Shown here: positions 1 through 8,848 of the stretch, one piece after another
Layout: the number at the start of each line of letters is the position of its first letter
How positions within the stretch are numbered: position 1 is the stretch's first letter
NCBI GenBank assembly: GCA_030141605.1
Contig: JAQGDQ010001687.1
Location: 1-29,437 of the forward strand
DNA length: 29,437 nt
Direction: 5' to 3'
From: Tubiluchus corallicola
Taxonomy: Eukaryota > Priapulida > Priapulimorpha > Priapulimorphida > Tubiluchidae
Translations under genes and position numbers: made by a program
Notes under the pieces: model-generated
What the model was told of the DNA's origin: nothing
Databases searched by the model: none
The model's input: the letters and a program-made list of their open reading frames with translations, nothing else

Positions 1-309
1 TGTAAAAGTAAAAATACAAGACAACAGTACCCAATACAATCATTTCCTTTCCTTTAAAAATATCTACCAAACAATATAAGATATTTTTACTTAGTAAATA
101 TTCATTGGCGTAGAAAACCAGAGGTTTTTCTCTTTTTTGTGCACGTGTGTCTTTTTGCACTAATGTTTTTCTTTTACTAATTGGTACCATTACGACCTTT
201 GTTACTTTATTAGTAAAAGTATAAATCAATTTAAATGAAATTATTCATTCATCGCAGCCTATATCATTATCGTAATTACATATTATGTATTCCTTATGTT
301 TTTTTTTGT

Positions 310-493
310 CATTATCGTCCATTTGACTTCGTACAACATTATTTTCATCAACGCACAAAGTTCCATAATTTTTTCATCTATTATAGTGATCTAGTGATCT
401 AGACTCCAGATCAAATTTCTTGACTGACGAGTCTGTCAAAAATTTGCCAGTGAGCAGGTGCCCGGCCTCGTCCTTACTTTGACAACAAGTACC

Positions 494-496
<3 letters not shown>
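310..496 (-). repeat. Interspersed repeat, copy A (inverted pair with 5971-6149)
   Basis: The segment is the reverse complement of 5971-6149 with scattered mismatches: shared blocks include ccatttgacttcgtac, ttttcatcaacgc, caaatttcttgactgacgag and aatttgccagtgagcagg. It ends directly at a TTAC microsatellite. The other copy abuts a GAT microsatellite at its opposite end. Strand sign only marks orientation relative to copy B. Confidence 0.85.
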
Positions 497-535
<39 letters not shown>

Positions 536-595
536 CACTCACTCACTTACTTACTTACTTACTTACTTACGTACTTACTTACTTACTTACTTACT
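495..595. repeat. (TTAC)n microsatellite
   Basis: About 25 units of TTAC/ACTT with a few ACTC and GTAC variants, directly following repeat copy A. Its complement-type AAGT array recurs at 10191-10310. Confidence 0.95.
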
Positions 596-596
596 A

Positions 597-1165
597 TTTG
601 CTACTAGATGATATATTTGCGTGCATAAGGTGCTTTAAATTTTGGAAATAATAAAGAAAAAAATGGCGTTACACACGCAGTTTATATAATTTTATATAAA
701 CGTAGAAAAAGCAAATTACTTTATAAATGTTTTTAACGACGAAGAAGATCAACCCAAAACTAATCAGATCTAAAAAACACAACAAAAGGTAGTTGAAAGT
801 CGCGAAAATATCACAATATGCAGAAAGTGTTCAGCCCAGTTGAGAGTTCTTCTGTTTAAGTCCAGGCTGGGCTTGAGAAATACGCTTGCAGTCCAGACTA
901 GGCTTGAGCATGGCTTGAGTGATACTTCCTGGACACGCAGTTTTAAATAACTCTAATGAACTTGATTTGACCTTGCACGACTTGAAAAATCAGGCACAGC
1001 AGCGGTCATGACCGCTTGCAGTTCTTCCGTAGGCCGGCAGCAATGTAACAACGATAAACACCAACCCAAAACTAGTCAGCATGGTTATAGAGAGAAACCT
1101 TTTATTATAAATGTAACAACATGGGTAAGATGCGTATGAAGCATATATACAGGCAGACTAGAATT
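597..1165. other. Gene-free intronic/upstream stretch
   Basis: No exon with SDR N-terminal coding (TGxxxGxG) could be found. A 15-bp string (caacccaaaactart) occurs twice (near 752 and 1063), and the phrase aggcttgag recurs around 870-920, suggesting an old repeat, but boundaries are unclear. Confidence 0.5.
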
Positions 1166-1250
1166 CACTAATGAAGTGCGCCCGTGGGCGCCAGGAACTG
1201 CACTCACGGTTTTGGCTCACGGTCCGGGTTCGAGGTTGATTACCAGGATG
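1166..1250 (+). repeat. Possible tRNA-derived SINE head
   Basis: The stretch has gcgccaggaactgcactcac followed 30 bases on by tccgggttcgagg, which resembles the A-region and B box (GGTTCGANNC) of a tRNA-derived Pol III promoter. It is GC-richer than its surroundings and is followed directly by 20-bp tandem repeats. No cloverleaf was confirmed and no terminal duplication seen. Confidence 0.3.
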
Positions 1251-1260
1251 TGATTAACGC

Positions 1261-1353
1261 CATTGTTATGAGAATCTAAGCATTGTTAAGAGAATCTAAG
1301 CATTGTTATGAGAATCTATGGATTGTTATGAGAATCTAAGCATTGTTATGAGA
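1261..1353. repeat. 20-bp tandem repeat, about 4.7 copies
   Basis: The unit cattgttatgagaatctaag begins at 1261, 1281, 1301, 1321 and 1341 with single-base variants; the last copy is cut short after 'gagaa'. Confidence 0.95.
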
Positions 1354-1814
1354 AAATGCAGTGGCGTCGGTTACATGTTTAGACAGATCAATGAAAAACT
1401 TAATTAGAAGAATCAGCTTGAGTAGGGAGGATTTCATGGCTGTTTGATCACGATACTGAATACTTACTGACCAAAGTTAAGGAAAAACGGGCACCTAGTT
1501 AGTAAATGGATGATTGATCATAAAAATCACTTCACTAACTAAGTAAAAATTTGATTTACTGTATCTTGTCAATAAGATTTTTCGTGAGTCAGTGGTGCAT
1601 ACTGGGCAGGCGGGTCAATGACATTTTGCGAGTTGGCCATTTTCAATTATTGAGAATTTTTTCTAGTAACATAATTTCAAGCTGGTAAGTACTTAGTGAT
1701 ACAATTCTGTGTGGAAAGTTTTTTGGGGCGTACTTGCATTTTCTTCCCCTTTATCTTACAAACAACCTTCAAAATGAATATAAAATTAAGACCAGACTCA
1801 TGTATTTTACACAG

Positions 1815-2048
1815 GGCGTCTCTATCGTTGACATTAAGCTTGAACTTGGAGAGGAAACAGCTTTTCAGTTATGCACGAGATTCGGCGCAGGAAAAGCCAT
1901 CTTCATCAAAACCGATGTCACCAACGATTCTGAACTCAGGACAGCCTTTCAAAAAACACTTGAAGAATTTGGTAGGCTGGACATCGTATCATGTACAGCG
2001 GGAGTTGTGGACGAAATCAATTATAAACTGATGGTGGATATTAACCTA
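1815..2048 (+). CDS. HPGD-like SDR, first visible exon (Rossmann strand 2 to helix E)
   Basis: This exon codes for 78 residues starting GVSIVDIKLELGEE and ending MVDINL. The acceptor is ttttacacag at 1805-1814 and the donor is gtgagt at 2049; both ends are phase 0. Aligned with HPGD from memory, the first residue falls near position 31, so the dinucleotide-binding glycine turn is in an exon upstream of this window. The Asp of IVD corresponds to the NAD-selecting Asp36. DVTND matches the adenine-contact DVxx motif. The segment LDIVSCTAGV sits where LDILVNNAGV is expected. The last helix ends in the conserved Asn of INL. The reading frame continues open upstream into intron sequence, which is not counted. 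Confidence 0.9.
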
Positions 2049-2137
2049 GTGAGTTTTTATTGCATAAGAATAGAAATTGAAAGTTAGTAAATTGAAATTG
2101 AGTTGAAATTGATATTGTGTTCTCGAATGGTTACTCT

Positions 2138-2776
2138 AGGCTTTACATGTCAAATGTAGACCTGCGTTAATTCAAATGTAGATTTAGGTAATTCAAATGT
2201 GTCTTGGTAACTCAAATGTAGACTTAGCTAGTTCAAATGTGTTAACAATGGTTTTCAAGAAATCATAAGCGTTTTTGGTAAGTCAAATGTAGACACATGT
2301 CAAGTCAAATGTGACATTGGTATCTCAAATGTGGATAGGTGGTAAAGTTTAAGGATGTTAAATTTAATCTTCTTTAATTTCAATTTAATAATTGCTCTTA
2401 AGTTAAAATAACAACGTTATAGGTTCACTAATATTCTGCAAACTTTACGTACCATTGGAACTGTTAGAGAAAACAATACATTCTTAAAATATACAATGTT
2501 TCTCGAGAGAAACTAATCCATTAATGCAGTGCTAATGCATTACTTAAAAAACTAATTAGTGATTCACTGTTCATTGGGAAGTGGGAACCGATTTATTCTT
2601 TTTTGCCGACATTTTTGTAAAACGTTGACAAATAAAATGCAGAATTCTATGACTACATTTGACTTACCTAAGTCACATTTGAGTTACCAAAACACATTCG
2701 AAATTCCTATGTCTACATTTGACTTACCTAAGTCACATTTGAACTTTCCTGTATCTACATTTGACGTGTAAAACCT
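2138..2776. mobile_element. Foldback/MITE-like element with terminal inverted 21-bp repeat arrays
   Basis: The left end starts agg(c)tttacatgtcaaatg and the right end is its inverse (catttgacgtgtaaaacct). Inside each end are several degenerate copies of a roughly 21-bp motif containing tcaaatgtagactta (left arm 2138-2335) or its complement (right arm 2640-2776), pointing inwards around an AT-rich 300-bp middle. Outer bases are TA on both sides (ctcTA at left, TAca at right), consistent with a TA target duplication but too short to prove it. No transposase is present, so the element would be non-autonomous. A single expanded right arm of the same family lies at 19570-19945. Confidence 0.75.
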
Positions 2777-3720
2777 ACAAATGAAATAAAATGTTGAAAA
2801 TATGAAGCGTGTTCATCCAACTGACTCTCATGAGTAAATGACCACTGGTCGTATTCCTCAAACTGATCATATGGGCCTACACATTTGATTGTAACCTAGT
2901 CGCTGTTAACTAAAATAATGGCGACTCTGTGGCAGTTAATATGCAACAAACTTGATTCAACTGAATAAGAAAACAAACTAACTGAATGTAACAGCAAGTT
3001 CACACTAGCGACTTTTCTCGCCAAGCAAATCTGTAAGTAACTTGCAAGCGTGATCAGACTGGAGAGCAAAACAAGTTACTCTCCAACAGTTAGCGCGGAG
3101 CTAACACTCACTTCTTGATCTCCTGCAAGAAGTCCCGAGAGTAACTCGCCGAGACAATCCCGAGGTCAACAATTCACAAGAGAGACCGGTCAACAATTTC
3201 ACAAGAGCAACTAAATAATTTGGCGATGCTATTAATAGAAAATGACATTACAAAAACCATTGTGTTTGATATGATTTTAAAAAAATTCTCGGATAAAAAT
3301 GTCTGAAAAATAATGTTTTTAGAAGATGTATGCACAAACAGTATGCCAGTAATTATCTTTACTTGTAATAAAACATTAAAACTTTCATATAGCTTTTCAA
3401 TTTTAAATACATCATTGTGGCTAATGCTTGAATCTCAAGCTCTCAACACTTTTTGGCAAAAACTGACATACTACATGTGACACAAAACATAAAGTCTTCA
3501 GCTTCTGAAGGGTAGAGGGCCTCAATAACAATTTTCTAGTTGGGCCCCACGCTTCCTAGCACCTGCCCTGGGAAAGGTACTAGCTAAATGGACAAACATT
3601 GAACAAAAAAATGCCAAGAAAGCACAGCTATTTAGCAATGTAGAACCTGTGAGTCAAATGCTTTAAGCACCTATCAAACTGAGTTAAATGAAAATTTAAG
3701 ATGCTCAACTAGAATAATTG
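2777..3720. other. Intronic stretch without recognised gene
   Basis: No exon seen. At about 3000-3190 base composition shifts to higher GC with phrases such as ttcacactagcgac and gtaactcgccgag, which may be an old transposon, but no terminal repeats could be paired. The rest is AT-rich and unremarkable. Confidence 0.5.
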
Positions 3721-3730
3721 CTTCTGGAAC

Positions 3731-4282
3731 TTTGTTGTTGTTGTTGGCATCCTTCTGTCTCGGAAGACAATGGAGTGTGCGCCAAGAGAGTCAGTTATTG
3801 ATCACATTGATAGGGCTGTAGCGTCGACTGTGGCTGAGCAATCCGATCCTTGAACATCTCCAGGGCGCACGCCTGGTCAAGGTGTACGGAGAACCTGAGT
3901 TGCCCAGACAACAGGAACCCCCTCTCTTCCTCCCTGGTGTAGTCCAAAGGAAAGCGGAGCGATACGTTTGGCGCCAGGTTGGCTGCAGGAGCTGCCGGAG
4001 TCGAGCATGCTGCACTGGTCCGCCTTTGGGCTCCCCTCCTGATTTGGAAGCTTTACTCCTCTACACATGGCCGTTGGGTCACTTGACCTCCTCCGCCCTC
4101 TAGCCGTTGGCTGCTTGTGCAGCTCTTCCGCCTAGTATCGAGATACAGTGTGGGCATCCCGCAAGCCTACAGCACCTGGTATTCCTAGGTGGTCACCCTT
4201 TCAAGTACTAACCAGGCTCTACGTTGCTTAACTTCGGTGATCAGACGAGAACCGGTGTTTTCAACGTGATATGGCCGTAGTT
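3731..4282 (-). mobile_element. 5S rRNA-headed SINE (SINE3 type), full length
   Basis: On the minus strand the element starts with a nearly complete 5S rRNA sequence (4280 down to 4163), continues through an approximately 420-bp unrelated body and ends in a (CAA)n tail at about 3731-3742. A perfect 9-bp direct repeat TTCTGGAAC flanks it (3722-3730 and 4283-4291), the hallmark of LINE-mediated insertion. The body recurs without the 5S part at 18533-18963. Known SINE3 elements use the 5S internal promoter for Pol III transcription. It lies antisense in an intron of the HPGD-like gene. Confidence 0.9.
4163..4280 (-). rRNA. 5S rRNA-like sequence (SINE head, not a free 5S gene)
   Basis: Read on the minus strand it begins ctacggccatatcacgttg and ends ggtgctgtaggctt, with metazoan 5S landmarks in order: ctcgtctgatc, gaagttaagcaacg (A box), cctggttagtacttg and gggtgacc (intermediate element/C box), gggaatacc-like taggaatacc. 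Length about 118 nt fits 5S rRNA. Because it is fused to a repeat body and flanked by a target-site duplication, it is interpreted as a retroposon head and not a functional ribosomal gene. Confidence 0.85.
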
Positions 4283-4518
4283 TTCTGGAACAATGAGATT
4301 TAAAAAAACTATTTACGATATATAATTGGATATATGTACAGTAATGAATTGTAATTTAATTACTCACATAAGAATTATGGTCAAATAAAATTGAACAATT
4401 TTAAAATAATTAATTTTAATAATTTTTGTTCGAAACGTTTTTCATTTTAAATTTTATGTGCACTTTAACTTATATGCAATAATATATAAGTTCATTAAAC
4501 CGTTTTATCATTACGCAG

Positions 4519-4603
4519 GTGTCAGTAATATCAGGAACCTACCTTGCTTACGAGTACATGAAAGACCAAGAAGGCGTGATTGTTCACACGGCATCAGCTG
4601 CAG
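4519..4603 (+). CDS. HPGD-like SDR, second visible exon (catalytic serine)
   Basis: The 85-nt exon codes for 28 residues plus one base, from VSVISGTYLAYEYM to HTASAA, with the final Gly codon split across the next junction. The acceptor is tacgcag (ends 4518) and the donor gtatga begins at 4604. VSVISGTYL is nearly identical to the corresponding HPGD segment, and it follows directly on INL of the previous exon. The Ser in TASAAG is the expected catalytic Ser138 equivalent. The exon lies between the 5S-headed SINE and the solo LTR in the flanking introns. Confidence 0.9.
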
Positions 4604-4643
4604 GTATGATTACAAGTTATTACACGTAAACACTTAGCCATAG

Positions 4644-5013
4644 TGTTGTGGAGATCGCTATCTATTAGAATTATATAGAACATTGTAGAATGTTCCGTTA
4701 GAATAATCGTCTTACCGTGTAAGAATGTTCTTTAACAAAACTTATGGAAGCTTCTCGGGCGCGCTATATAAGGCGAAGCAGGCCGCTGAGCGAGGCACGC
4801 ATATTCACACGGACGCCACTTACACATTCTCTTGTATACTTGCATTTTCAGATACACTTAAACGTTTTCCAGATTTTCACGTTTAGTGTAATCATTTCGT
4901 TCGCGTTCCTTCATACTTTTGTGTTGTAGAATTCTCGCTTAATAAACTAGTTAATTTGATGAAGTGTTTTCTGGTTTTCTCCACGAGCCTTCCGAGAGAA
5001 ACAAAACACATCA
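4644..5013 (+). mobile_element. Solo LTR (370 bp) with 5-bp target-site duplication
   Basis: The segment starts TGTTGTGGAG and ends ACACATCA (TG...CA), and is flanked by the 5-bp direct repeat CATAG at 4639-4643 and 5014-5018. Inside are a TATA box (TATATAA, 4765-4771) and an AATAAA at 4941-4946, in the order and spacing expected of U3-R-U5. No internal retrotransposon coding region is adjacent, so it is a solo LTR, probably left by LTR-LTR recombination. A 5-bp duplication fits Gypsy/Copia/BEL types; the superfamily is not resolved. Orientation is the same as the host gene. Confidence 0.85.
4678..4771 (+). promoter_or_regulatory. Heat-shock-element-like dyads and TATA box in the LTR
   Basis: Three GAAnnTTC dyads occur at 4688-4695 (GAATGTTC), 4723-4730 (GAATGTTC) and 4747-4754 (GAAGCTTC), the first preceded by GAACATT to give a longer alternating nGAAn array. 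TATATAA follows 11 bp after the last dyad. This is the arrangement of heat-shock promoters (HSF trimers bind inverted nGAAn units). Function is inferred from motif and position only. Confidence 0.6.
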
Positions 5014-5018
5014 CATAG

Positions 5019-5773
5019 ACTGAAATTATCAAAATACTAGCTTCAGAGTTCGCTGTTTCTTTCCGTCTTCCAAAGTCATCGATGCTGATACAGATTCAGA
5101 TGAATTTATTTATCTCTTGTAATACACGAAAATATCAAGTACATAGCAAAATAAGTTATGAGTAGTTGGAGAAAGGTAGGTGAAAAATCCTAAATGTTAG
5201 CAAACCAGCCACCCTTTAGTTAAAGTTAGTAGAAGAAAATCTAGCGATTTAAGCCGGGATAAAACAAAGAAAATCTTGTCAAACTGAAAACATTTATAAT
5301 AATGAAAAAATGAATGAAGCTAGTTTTAAGCGGCAAAACAATACGTAAAAATAAGAAAACAATACATAAGCGAAACAGATTGAGAAGCAAAACAAAAGCT
5401 ATCAGAAGTGGATGAGCATATAACGCTACATGAATAGTAACGGATATAAAAATAAGCATACATAAAAACCAAAAGCAAAACTTAAAACTGAAATAAACAC
5501 TGAAAACATAAACTGAAGGAATCAACTCAGTAAAAAATGATAATGTATGTAAAACTGAACTAAGCATACAATGAGAAAATCAAAATCAAAAGACACTTTG
5601 CTCTATACTTCATTGTTTATACTGTTTATAATTTGTACATAAGTATATGTAGTATACGTTTTTATAGCGTTATATATGTACGTATTTATATCTTTGTAAA
5701 CTGTGCGTGTATTGTGTGAATTGTAATTGTAATTACCCTATAAAATATGTTAAATATAATCGCATAATTTTAG
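5019..5773. other. Intronic stretch, AT-rich
   Basis: An A-rich, AAAC/ATAA-periodic stretch (about 5260-5590) produces long open frames on the minus strand rich in Phe/Leu, with no family resemblance. No exon or mobile element is recognised. Confidence 0.5.
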
Positions 5774-5856
5774 GTCTGCAAACTTGTCCTCTGTTCCTCG
5801 AAGCGTATTGTGCAACTAAATTTGGTGTGGTTGGATTTGTAAAAACTACTTCTCAG
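5774..5856 (+). CDS. HPGD-like SDR, third visible exon (YxxxK motif)
   Basis: The 83-nt exon begins with two bases that complete the split Gly codon, then codes for 27 residues from LQTCPLFLEAYCATKFG to VKTTSQ. The acceptor is taatttttag-like (cataattttag, ends 5773) and the donor is gtgaga at 5857. YCATK holds the catalytic Tyr and Lys of the SDR family (Tyr151/Lys155 in HPGD). The Ser-to-Tyr spacing is 14 residues here against 13 in human HPGD, a one-residue insertion in the active-site loop. Phase 0 at the 3' end. Confidence 0.9.
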
Positions 5857-5970
5857 GTGAGAGCACAGAAATTCAATAGGCCTATTTTTCACTGACAGGT
5901 AAGGAGCACAGTAATCATAAGAGCAGTTGCTTAAGATGTTGTACAGAATGTCACTACAATAATGATTGAT

Positions 5971-6149
5971 AAGGGTATTTGTTGTCAAAGTAAGGACGAG
6001 ACCGAGTTCCTGCTCACTGGCAAATTTTTAACAGACTCGTCAGTCAAGAAATTTGCTCTAGAGTCTAGGTCACTATGATAGATGAAAAAATCATGGAACT
6101 TTCAGCGTTGATGAAAATAATGATGTACGAAGTCAAATGGACGATAATG
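5971..6149 (+). repeat. Interspersed repeat, copy B
   Basis: About 180 bp matching 310-496 in opposite orientation, roughly nine bases in ten. It lies about 30 bp upstream of a long GAT trinucleotide array. Because the copies share ends but lie in different local contexts (5.5 kb apart), they are two insertions of one family. A microsatellite adjoining a short conserved core resembles the architecture of Helentron-associated/HINE elements, but no diagnostic termini were verified. Confidence 0.85.
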
Positions 6150-6182
6150 GCAACAATAATCATTATTCTGGTGATTGTTTCC

Positions 6183-6605
<423 letters not shown>

Positions 6606-6999
6606 TCGTAATAATAGTAAACACGAAGCCGTAAATGTGCTCAGAAGACAATTATATACTAGTGAACTATTAGTTTAGAAATTTTTCTTCCTAGATTCAT
6701 TGTGTGTAACCCGTTTAGATGTTGTTACTATGCATTCGAATACGCTGGCTGTCTTTTATTGCGTATTTGCATGTGATCCATTATAATTTGTAACTATGTC
6801 TATTGTATATGATCGTTGTCTTTCATTGTGTGTAATGCGTTTCAAAATTCTAAAATTATATCTGTGGCAATGTGTTTAATGCTTTGTAAATGCTTTTAGC
6901 AAATTTAAAACATATCCCTGTAAATGGAGGGAATTGATATTGTTTTTTTAATAAAGTAATATAATAATAATAAATTCCTGGATTTTTATGTAAATTTAG

Positions 7000-7166
7000 G
7001 TAGCTGCAGTGCCAAATGTCCCAGGACGTAGTATCAGGGTTAATGCAGTTTGTCCATATTTCGTGGACACTGGTCTGTTAACTGAAATGAAGCTCAAGCC
7101 GCACTTTGAAAAGCAGGGAATAGATGCGGTCAATGAATGGCGGAAAAATACGGCTGAAACACTGAC
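7000..7166 (+). CDS. HPGD-like SDR, fourth visible exon (NAVCPYFVDT segment)
   Basis: The 167-nt exon codes for 55 residues plus two bases, from VAAVPNVPGRSIRVNAVCPY to WRKNTAETL. VNAVCPYFVDTG corresponds to the conserved N-x-I-C-P-G-F-V-x-T segment that contacts NAD; the usual Gly after Pro is Tyr here. The acceptor is taaatttag (ends 6999) and the donor is gtaagt at 7167. The same exon-end and donor sequence is repeated at 7756-7772 because a retroposon inserted just downstream (see 7178-7755). In frame with the next exon the split codon reads ACA (Thr). Confidence 0.9.
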
Positions 7167-7177
7167 GTAAGTACTGT

Positions 7178-7755
7178 CTTCTTCTTCTTCTTCTTCTTCT
7201 TCTTCTTCCCAGCTTTTCCCTGTGCGGGGTCGCCGTTGTGAATGAGTCTTCTCCACGCATTCCTGTTGTTGACCATCTCTTCATTTATGTTCTTCTCTCT
7301 AAGGTCTCCTTTAATTCAATCCATCTCCGCTTGGGTCCCACTTCCATTTCCATGACCTCCCTTCCCACATGATCTTCACCGCCTCTTCTTTTCAGGTGTC
7401 CATACCATCGCAATCTTGCGAGGCTTCCACTACTTTTACTGTTCCTCTGATATTATTATTTCTAATTTTATCTCTTCTTGTTATTCCCACCATCCATCTC
7501 AACATCCTCATCTCCACCACATCCATTTTCTTCTCTTCGGTCTTCTTTAGAGAAGCTGCTTCCAGCCCATAGATTAGAGCGGGTCTGACCACTTCTTTGT
7601 GGGCTTTATCTTTAAGTCTCACCGACTCATTCATAGAAGGTTTTGGCGCAGTTTTTACAGGCGGATGCCCTTCCTGACCCTAACCCTCCCTATTTATCCG
7701 GGCTTGGGACCGGCACTGAGTTGGGCTGGCTTGCCCCAACCCCAGTGGCTAGGTT
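7178..7755 (-). mobile_element. Non-LTR retroposon with degenerate reverse-transcriptase C-terminus
   Basis: A perfect 17-bp duplication, ACTGACGTAAGTACTGT, flanks it at 7161-7177 and 7756-7772. Read on the minus strand it starts near aacctagccactgggg, passes the phrase caggaagggcatccg, then a degenerate frame (VVRPALIYGLE, VEMRMLRWMVGITRRDKIRNN) typical of the C-terminal part of RTE/CR1-like LINE ORF2 proteins, then (with a frame change) WYGHLKRR and a final NAWRRLIHNGDP segment, ending in a (GAA)n tail at 7178-7209. The coding part is broken by frameshifts and lacks the RT palm, so it cannot move itself. The join of a 5' segment to only the ORF end suggests a 5'-truncated or chimeric copy. 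Confidence 0.85.
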
Positions 7756-7986
7756 ACTGACGTAAGTACTGTATGTTCTAAAAAACCACATTCGAGTTTG
7801 TTGTCTTGCAAAAACTAAAATTATTAGCTCACCTGTCTGAATAATAATTGGTCATTTTCTTAATTTCGAAATTTCCAGTCGCACTGAAGTATTAAAAAAT
7901 TCACAAACAGTTCAGCTTCGTTATGAGATGATTTTTTCGAATTTTTGTTTCAATTCATTAAATTGATTCAGAGTTTTCATTTTCAG

Positions 7987-8122
7987 ACCGGTAGATGTCG
8001 CAAGTGCATTTATTCGATTAGTAGAAGATGATAGTCTCAATGGTGTTTGTGTTGAGATTAAAACAAATGAACACATTGATCATCTCAATACTCTTACTGG
8101 TTATAAAGAAGAGAAAGAATAA
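7987..8122 (+). CDS. HPGD-like SDR, last exon and stop
   Basis: The first base completes the split Thr codon; 44 further codons follow (PVDVASAFIRLVEDDSLNG to GYKEEKE) and then TAA at 8120-8122. The acceptor is cattttcag (ends 7986). LVEDDSLNGVCVEI matches the C-terminal HPGD segment (LIEDDALNGAIMKI type). The total of 234 residues plus about 30 missing N-terminal residues agrees with the family length near 266, so the C-terminus looks complete. Confidence 0.9.
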
Positions 8123-8760
8123 TGAGTGTGGCTGAACTAACTTTGACTCCATCATTAATGTCTAATGGATGTGACTACGATATTTATGTGCAAAACTGGA
8201 TTAAGGGTTTCGCGGATCTAGGATTATCAGCAAACGAATGGCTTCAATCCTACCTTCTACTCTTTTTAAAGAGTTATAAATTTCTCTCAACGACCGCAAC
8301 CAAGTGTCAGAAAACATTAACAACGGCAGGCGAAAAATCTCCAAAAATAGTCATTTTTGCTCATTCGAGAAACATCTAGTAGAAAAAGCGTCCTAGCGGA
8401 GAAAGGAGGAAGCATTCCGAAGAAGAAAATTTATAGCTCTTTAAAAAGACGGTAAATCAGGCTACAGAACAATGTAGTTTTCTTTTACAAGTGCCTCTAT
8501 TTGGACGAAGGAGTACAAGTTAATTTGGGGAACATTTTTTGAAGGGGCATGTATATATTCAATGTGTTGAACTGTTAAATTTATTAGTTAATACGTTTAT
8601 TGACGAACAACACAATACATTATAAAGAAACACACGCCACACAAAAACATCCCAACACTTGGATATAATCGTTTTGTTGAAACAGTAGAGGCTAAACGGC
8701 CTACAATATTTAGTATATTTGTCTTCACTAGTTTCAGTTTTAATAAATTTGTTACCTCGT
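8123..8760 (+). other. Probable 3' UTR of the HPGD-like gene
   Basis: This is AT-rich non-coding sequence after the TAA stop. The first clear AATAAA on the plus strand is at 8742-8747, followed by a T-rich stretch, so cleavage soon after is plausible. An 85-codon open frame at 8122-8379 has no recognisable content. The extent is inferred without transcript evidence. Confidence 0.45.
8742..8747 (+). promoter_or_regulatory. Candidate poly(A) signal AATAAA
   Basis: Canonical AATAAA about 620 bases after the stop codon of the HPGD-like gene, on the coding strand. Such hexamers are common in AT-rich DNA, so the assignment rests on position only. Confidence 0.4.
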
Positions 8761-8848
8761 TTACTAAATAACATTATCTCGCTTTAATTTGTCATCGGTC
8801 TCAGCACACTGAGGGCCTATCAAAATTTAGGGCCTAGGCTACAGCCTG

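Noticed and set aside
1696-2031. 111-codon frame overlapping the first SDR exon
   Set aside because: It is a different reading frame from the SDR coding exon, which is supported by family alignment and splice phases.
3791-4103. Overlapping frames in the SINE body (both strands)
   Set aside because: They fall inside a repeat also present at 18545-18838, where the frames are shifted and broken differently.
5241-5567. Minus-strand 108-codon Phe/Leu-rich frame, membrane-like
   Set aside because: AT-rich intron sequence with A-tract periodicity; no family resemblance or splice logic.
7392-7634. Minus-strand 80-codon frame resembling reverse transcriptase
   Set aside because: Not a host gene: it is a broken C-terminal fragment inside a retroposon bounded by a 17-bp duplication.
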